Assembly (NCBI GenBank): GCA_028532985.1
Contig: JANCIK010000007.1
Span: 2,108,001 to 2,172,000 of the forward strand
Source: Stropharia rugosoannulata
Taxonomy: Eukaryota > Basidiomycota > Agaricomycetes > Agaricales > Strophariaceae
Length of the DNA stretch: 64,000 nt
Direction of reading: 5' to 3'
Below the pieces are notes generated by a model that worked only from the letters and a program-made list of their open reading frames with translations, did no database searches and was not told the DNA's origin. The position numbers were made by a program, and so were the translations under genes. This document shows, piece after piece, positions 58,426 through 64,000 of the stretch (position 1 is the first letter of the stretch; each line of letters opens with the position of its first letter).

Positions 58426-60369
58426 TCAATCGAAACCCTGACTGAGCGCAGCGTCGCGTTCGGCTTTCATAGTCGCTATTAACTGGCGCTGTTCCTCTAT
58501 CACTTCCTCAGGCGTCTTCGCCGATGCGCGCTCCTTCAGGAACGCCTTCTTACTCTCCAGCTCTTGCTGAAGTGCGCGTATCTGCTCCTCATAGGTCTCG
58601 TCCAAGGAACTGGCCGGTTGGTACATCTGCAAGTATACCATGCTAGGAGGTATACCCATGTACGAGGGATGGACGGGTGCCATATACGCTTGCTGCGCGG
58701 GCTGTCCGTTCTTCTTATGCCATTCATCGACGCGTTCTTTAATCGTGCGCGAAGGGTCCCAAGGTATTGATGACCCATTGGGTAGCTGTAAGCACCCCAC
58801 CTCTGTGATGACAATCCTTCCAGCTGACAAGTCTTGCTGTCGTACGATGCACTCAGCAACCACATGTCCCGTCTGCTTGCAGTAGAAGCAACGGGGCTCC
58901 GGGCATTGTTGGTATTGGAAAGGCCTAGGCGGCGGTCCACCGAAACCTGGTGCGCTCATGGGCATCATGGGGGCTACTGGTTGTACAGGCACCGACATCG
59001 GTGCGGCGCGCGCAGCCATGACATTGCGAATAATGTCCTCTAATTCCTTCTTACTCGACTCCTTTGACTTTGCCACCGTCTTCTCTACTAACGATAAGGT
59101 ATCCTTGAAGGAGGCGACGAACCCTTTCAGGTCCTCAATCTCTCCGCGCAGCGAACTAACATCCGCAGCCTCAGTCTTGATGGCGGGCACCGGCATAAGT
59201 CCATCAGTGCTATCGCGCCCTAGGCTCAGTGTAGTGCTTGGGTTCTTGGTGCGGGCCATTTGTTCCGCCATCTCGGCTACTTGTTTGAGAGGGTACATGT
59301 CCTCGGTGCGCGCTTCTACCGTCACCCCAGTAGGTGCGGTGAACTGTATATTGCGCTCAGTCAAGAACTTGTCGAACGATGCGCGCGTCGTATAATCAAT
59401 GTCCAGTTTATTAAACAATCGATCCCTGAACCCCGCAGTGAGACTATTGGTGAAGTAAGTTACCAAGGTATGATTCGCGAGCAGGGTAGGCGCCTTCGTG
59501 AGCTTAGCTGCCTCGGCCAAGAATGCTCGCTTGAAGTCCAGCAACACCTGGAGGTCTTCCTCCGAGATGCGCTGATTCTCCTTGCAGAGCTTCTTGAGCC
59601 GTGCGATGGACCCTGTCTGAATGCTGATCACCTCCGGGTACTCGTTGAGAATCATTTTCTTGAGCTCCGCGTACCCCTTGGTATCATAACCTGGTAAATT
59701 CTTCCACTCCTCCGCCGTCTGCATGGGTACATACTTTATTACATATCCCCTCTTTTCATCGTCCTCCGTCACCTCCGCGCGCTTAAACCAATCCTCCAGG
59801 TCCTCAAAGTACCGCGGCAGCTCATCGCGCTCTGCAGCAGGATCGAAGCTCGGCGCGCCGCGCGCACCGCGTACTGGCATGGACATATCCTTAGGCATAG
59901 TTTCTGGTTCTCGTGGGGGTTCGCTTTCTGAAAGATCTGACAAGTCTCCTTCAAATATATCTCTCGCTACGCGCTCTGCCTCACTTTCGCTATTTTCCGC
60001 CGTGCGCTGCGCGGATGTCTTAGCAGTCCCAAATACTTCCGAGAATGGAGGAGGGGTGTCTTGGGTAGCTTGGCTATCAGAAGTACCAAATGGTGTGGTT
60101 TCAAGGGTAATATCACCGTCCACTAATTGGCCTTCTGATTCAATGCCAGATGGTGGTCCCCAAAATCCACTAGTCCCTACTCTTAATTCCGAGTCGCTTT
60201 CGGTGAGCGCACCTGGAATGCGCTGCGCTAATCCCTGAGTCTCAATCTGCAACTGCGCTTCCTCCCGCGCTCTTTTCTTTGCTTTTCTGTCTCTCGTCGG
60301 TGTAATTACCAACGGCTCTACCAGCTCAGCGTCTTTCTTGCTCCTCGTGGTTCTCTCGCGTGAAGGCAC
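58426..60369 (-). CDS. gag: Gag protein of large element (647 aa)
   Basis: Structural protein that assembles the virus-like particle around element RNA. After a charged N-terminal region, the core at about residues 170-360 contains GAPSFDP..DELPRYFEDLEDWF and IKYVPMQTAEEWKNLPGY. A CCHC zinc knuckle, C-x2-C-x4-H-x4-C, lies at residues 494-507. A coiled-coil-like, E- and Q-rich tail ends the protein. The start was taken at the first ATG of the frame, 160 bp after the primer site. The frame is fully open, unlike pol. Confidence 0.92.
   Translation of the reverse strand: MPSRERTTRSKKDAELVEPLVITPTRDRKAKKRAREEAQLQIETQGLAQRIPGALTESDSELRVGTSGFWGPPSGIESEGQLVDGDITLETTPFGTSDSQATQDTPPPFSEVFGTAKTSAQRTAENSESEAERVARDIFEGDLSDLSESEPPREPETMPKDMSMPVRGARGAPSFDPAAERDELPRYFEDLEDWFKRAEVTEDDEKRGYVIKYVPMQTAEEWKNLPGYDTKGYAELKKMILNEYPEVISIQTGSIARLKKLCKENQRISEEDLQVLLDFKRAFLAEAAKLTKAPTLLANHTLVTYFTNSLTAGFRDRLFNKLDIDYTTRASFDKFLTERNIQFTAPTGVTVEARTEDMYPLKQVAEMAEQMARTKNPSTTLSLGRDSTDGLMPVPAIKTEAADVSSLRGEIEDLKGFVASFKDTLSLVEKTVAKSKESSKKELEDIIRNVMAARAAPMSVPVQPVAPMMPMSAPGFGGPPPRPFQYQQCPEPRCFYCKQTGHVVAECIVRQQDLSAGRIVITEVGCLQLPNGSSIPWDPSRTIKERVDEWHKKNGQPAQQAYMAPVHPSYMGIPPSMVYLQMYQPASSLDETYEEQIRALQQELESKKAFLKERASAKTPEEVIEEQRQLIATMKAERDAALSQGFD
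58432..58438 (-). promoter_or_regulatory. Likely -1 ribosomal frameshift site, gag-pol
   Basis: In the Gag frame the minus strand reads CAG GGT TTC GAT TGA. The heptamer G GGT TTC fits the X XXY YYZ rule for -1 slippage and stands just before the Gag stop. The -1 frame stays open from here to the nested insertion and continues into the pol sequence on the far side. Confidence 0.65.
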
Positions 60370-60532
60370 CGTTCCAAAGGATGGTCTGGTTTCTTCTGGC
60401 TCGGCGAGCGATGAAGGCGCAGGAAATTTGCCTCGCTTATTACTCGTCCCTGTTTTATTTGAAATTTTTGTAATTTATTGTAATAGGCGCAAGCCGTAGT
60501 TCCCGAAACACTAAGTGAGATTTCTGAACCTT
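60370..60532 (-). other. Leader between primer site and Gag
   Basis: Short untranslated leader. No further signal is recognised. Confidence 0.5.
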
Positions 60533-60551
60533 CCCCTCGCGGTGGGCTCCA
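60533..60551 (-). promoter_or_regulatory. Primer binding site of large element
   Basis: TGGAGCCCACCGCGAGGGG on the minus strand begins two bases after the LTR and is identical to 57841-57859. The primer tRNA is not identified. Confidence 0.7.
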
Positions 60552-60553
60552 GA

Positions 60554-61763
60554 TGTGAGGTCTACTGCGTAGCTAGACTCGAAATCGCGAAACACAACAC
60601 ACACACACACCCAGCGGAGCGAGATCCTATCCCTTAGATCGAGCGAACGCCCTCAACTAAATGGCTAGTATAATCTATGCTCTGCTCTGGTTCCCGTTCT
60701 GGGCGTGCGATGCACGCACCTCGTGTCCTCTAGTCTTTGTAATAGCAAGTAGTGCCTGCAAGTTCGTTTGTAAGGAGGGGTTTAATTCTAGTAAATCTCG
60801 GATAGAGCCCGGTTGCTAGTGGCGTGCGCAAAGCAAAATGATAAATGAAATAAGTTGTTTTTAGCGAACGGCTTCGCTGCGCACTTCATGGTCCTGTGAC
60901 CTCGTACAATGTTCAGACTCTCCAAAGTCCAATAATCCAAGACTCTCCAAAGTCTTTCACCAGGCTGTGCAGTCTAACAGTCTAAACACTACAGTGCTAG
61001 TTTCCGTAAATGGTTGTACTTACTCCTCACTGAGCTCTCCAAATGACCCGGTGGCCAGAAGCTATCCAAAACTCCTATGATTCACAAACACTTCACAGTT
61101 AAAACCCTAACAAAGCTAAACACAGCCCGCTGACGGCCTGGGACAGAACCCAGCACACAGATCTAGTGGGTAGACAATTGCTTAAATTACTATAGACAAG
61201 GATACAGGTTTATATGCGATGCGCGCATGTGTACTAATGATATGGTGAAGTAAATACTAGCAACGCCCGGCCAAAGGTCCGCGCATCGCATCCGGGCTTC
61301 CCTCTAGTGTTCCAGCCCCTTGGCATTCGCTGCGCGCATGTCATTCGTTCCCTCGGGCTTTTGCGCGTCTCTTTTGATGCGCGCCGCCACGGTCACATGA
61401 TGTGTGGACTTAGGCAAACTCTACCTTTGCGATGCGCGCACATGAGATGCGCACACAGCCCTTCACACCGCCCTTAGTACTCGCTCAGCTGTACTCACAC
61501 CGCACTCCGCTGGTGCTTAACCGTTCTACGCCTCTTCGATCGCTCGCACGGATGACCAGACTATGCACTTTAGACTGTGCAGCTCGCTGACCGATCCCTC
61601 TCGCAATACGGTGCGCGCAGGCGCTTGTAGTCATAAAGCGCGCTGATAGCTATAGACTACGAGTCAGGCTTCACTCTAGTCCCTCTGTGTTTTCCCGTGC
61701 GCAGCTATTCCACTAACGGACTTTCTGACTGTTTACACCCGTAGCCAAAAAGCAGCCCTGTCA
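60554..61763 (-). repeat. LTR of large element (its 5' LTR)
   Basis: 1210 bp, the same ends as 39741-40953. The differences seen cluster between about 60880 and 61020. Confidence 0.93.
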
Positions 61764-62700
61764 CCGCGGTTGGACCAGTCATGGAAGAGGACATCTCCGG
61801 GAGTGCCACGCAGCCAAGTGTGGGAAAGGATCGCATACTTGCAGAATTCAGCTACAAGTTGCAGCAGATGACTCCCATGACATATTTTTTGTCTGAGCTC
61901 CTGTTGTTTTGGATAGGCAGCGCGTATGCGGGTGAGAATGATGTCGACCAGTGTGCTGCAGTCGACTAGAGTACAACTGCCCCCACTTGAGTCAAAGTTT
62001 ATCATGCGGATTGGCATCTGGTTGAATATTCTGTTGTTAACTTCTTCAACTAACTCGCTTGGAAATGCTATAGAGATTTTTAATTAGGTGAAAACATGCA
62101 AGTGAAACGACACACCATATTCAATTGGATACGGATACAAATCTACCAGATTGGATAAAAGCAAAAATTCCTCCTCGGAGTTCGGAATTGACTCTTTTGG
62201 TAGCGTCTGATTTACTGGAGATATTTATGTCAGCAGCGGGCATCGTCCAGATAATAAACATACTACCTTCTTGCGCATCAGCTGTACCCTTCCCTTCGGA
62301 ATCGACGACTAATTTTATGAAGTTGCTCAGCGTCTTCAACAGGTGTTGCCCCTCGGAAGACGCACACAAGCGGGTAATATCTGCGTCTGAATGCCATCAT
62401 TTTGTCAACCTCTACTAAGAATGTGCCAGCCACATTGTCCTCACTTGGTGCAGTAGGTCTGATGACCCCAATCAGACTTGCCAAAAGAGCTAACTCGCGT
62501 GTATTGATGTCTATTCGTTGCTCTTAGCTTTATAGGTATATTGCGATCTTCCATCAATGCATGTCATTTTACCTGCTGATTCCAGGTGCGAGGAACCCGG
62601 TGATTCTATTCACCGTGGAGGTTAAGATCTGCCCGTGGAGGTGTTGTAACGCAGTCTACTCACCTTGACCTGGAGTTAGGGACTGCATACTAGAAGTCAT
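61764..62700 (-). pseudogene. HET-domain gene copy 4, 5' part, cut by retrotransposon
   Basis: Six exons as in copy 1: 62664-62700, 62573-62605, 62445-62489, 62267-62386, 62116-62214 and 61764-62067, the last cut by the LTR. The exon found at 22290-22346 in copy 3 is absent, as in copy 1. CKYAILSHTWL lies just upstream of the break. Exon lengths equal those of copy 1, and no stop is seen in this part. Confidence 0.88.
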
Positions 62701-64000
62701 TGAGTTACACTGCAGCGATTTCAAAGTATCTGAGAATGGGGATGCAACATGTGACCATCATGGACGGGGTTCCTTTATACACATTTCAGAATGCTCTATT
62801 CATGGTACATCAGAGTCAGACAAATTTGGATACATCGAGGTTTTGATCACACATGCGGCGCCGGTGCTGTGCTTCTCTCAACAGTTAAACAGACATTTTT
62901 ACTCAAATACAAGAACTGCTTTTCTTTTCTGTAGGAATAACAGAGAATGCAACGACATGAGTCAGTACCAAGTTACTATACGGAACCTGATACAGAAAAT
63001 ACTAAGTAGTCTATGCCAGGGATATCACGTCAAGTGGGCCGGCGTACCCAAATAGCACAGTACTGCGTGGGCTTCGGCTTGGGCATAGGGTATGCTGTGT
63101 TTATCAATACCGGCCAGCCACTGGCTATTATGAGAGGTAGGCGGCTGTGATTGGCTGGGACACTTGAGACAGCGGTACATGCAGGAAGTCAGGCTGGTGC
63201 ATATAGACATTATCTCACTATAGCGGGCTCGGCCTCATTATTAATATTCAATGCTACTTCTCCCAAAACCGTCCGGGAATCTGGAGTGTGTGCGCCTTCG
63301 TAGAACTACTGATTGAAAACTTGAATAGAATCAAGTTTTTTCGACATTCTGACTAATACAGAATATTTATTATTGGTTGTGATTAGGGCTGAGGCTCGGG
63401 AGACGGGGGCGGAAGGCGGGACGAGGAACGAGAATGCTTGGCAAGGCTCAGTGCTCACAGTGCTGTGGGGCAACTGCAAAGCAACTGTGGGGTATGCGAC
63501 GTGCGGCGATGCCTGCTGGCAGGGGAGGTAGGCGGCAGCTAGGGAAGGTAGTGGTAACTAAGGGAGTTGGAAGGTGGCAGTGGACTGGGACTGGCAGTTG
63601 GCTGGGGCACGTCAGATGGCGGTGTATGTAGATATAGCCAGTCAGTCTGGCATATGTGGCAGACATCTTCCTGGAGCGCTTTTGCTTGGGCCCATTGGTA
63701 TTAATGTGATCTGTACCCAAGCTGGACAACGGGTAATGCAAACGAGCGCGGAGCGCAGAGCACATGGCGAAGGGCGCCGGTGCCTGTGCTGGTGTTAAGG
63801 CCCTATGGTACTGCTGGGGAGCGAGTGGTGATGACTGTCCTAACTATGACTGCCGTGCACTTTTAGCAGATGTCCATATGAAGGGAAAGAAAGGGAAGAC
63901 AGGTACAAGGAGCCCCAGAGGAGTACTTGTTTAGTCTGCAGAAGACGGGTGCTCACTGCTGTGATATTAGCGCTGGAAGCAGACGGGGGATGGTTGCTGG
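62701..64000. repeat. 5' flank of HET unit 4 and beyond
   Basis: About 62701-63230 matches the upstream flank of the other units; 63240-63350 matches 5170-5290. The remainder shows fragments of the dispersed repeats and no gene that I can support. Confidence 0.55.
62774..62779 (-). promoter_or_regulatory. TATA box of HET copy 4
   Basis: TATAAA on the minus strand about 75 nt before the ATG at 62700, as in the other copies. Confidence 0.5.

Larger units (their letters stand above)
39741..61763 (-). mobile_element. Ty3-like LTR retrotransposon with antisense gene cargo, 22 kb
   Basis: LTRs of 1213 and 1210 bp begin TGTGAGG and end CTGTCA, and CCGC is duplicated at 39737-39740 and 61764-61767. 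On the minus strand the order is LTR, primer site, gag, frameshift site, protease, reverse transcriptase, RNase H, integrase, then an antisense gene block, hairpin, polypurine tract and LTR. RNase H before integrase places it with Ty3/gypsy. No chromodomain is visible after integrase. Two younger insertions (55099-58353 and 44697-47555) sit inside; without them the element would be about 15.9 kb. The LTRs differ at roughly a dozen sites by eye, so it is fairly young. Confidence 0.93.

Noticed and set aside
57920..58429. 169-codon frame entering the LTR, repeated at 55156-55671
   Set aside because: It is a read-through of the duplicated LTR of the nested element. Only the first part (58354-58431) belongs to pol of the outer element.
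39741..61763. Element read as an integrated virus with an envelope gene
   Set aside because: None of genes A-D shows a signal peptide, membrane anchor or fusion-protein features, and all are antisense to gag-pol.

Overview
This is repeat-rich nuclear DNA of a filamentous fungus, most likely a basidiomycete of the Agaricomycete type. The evidence is GT-AG introns of 50-90 nt, a small family of HET-domain (heterokaryon-incompatibility type) genes, and a Ty3-like LTR retrotransposon whose Gag and integrase match that group. The species cannot be named from the sequence. There are no bacterial-style operons, no rRNA or tRNA gene that I can support, and no CRISPR array.

The host part (1-39740 and 61764-64000) is a mosaic of segmental duplications. 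Four copies of one gene unit, each a six- or seven-exon HET gene with shared flanks, lie at 1813-4050 (minus), 10342-12705 (plus), 21806-24177 (plus) and 38401-62700 (minus, interrupted). Copies 2 and 3 splice into open frames of 668 and 672 codons. Copy 1 has an in-frame stop. Copy 4 is split by a 22-kb retrotransposon. Between the units lie shorter dispersed repeats and three DNA transposons: a 608-bp fold-back element with a 9-bp target duplication, a 1.6-kb element with a zinc-finger relic, and a 2.5-kb element with 14-bp perfect inverted repeats and a TA duplication.

The retrotransposon (39741-61763) has 1.2-kb LTRs that are about 99% identical and a 4-bp target duplication, CCGC. On the minus strand it carries primer site, Gag (647 aa), a likely -1 frameshift site, protease, reverse transcriptase, RNase H and integrase. 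Between integrase and its 3' LTR, in antisense, it carries a 9-kb block with four intron-containing genes (A-D), each with a TATA box. I do not recognise their products. A separate gag-only LTR element (55099-58353, LTRs nearly identical) has inserted into pol. It shares the outer element's 19-nt primer site and the hairpin beside the polypurine tract, so it looks like a parasite of this retroelement family. A further 2.9-kb DNA element has inserted into gene C.

The order of events can be read from the nesting: duplication of HET units, insertion of the large element into HET copy 4, then insertion of the gag-only element and the DNA element into the large one. The antisense gene cargo, together with its shared palindrome TGCGCGCA and the covarying hairpin, is the part of the window most likely to be undescribed.
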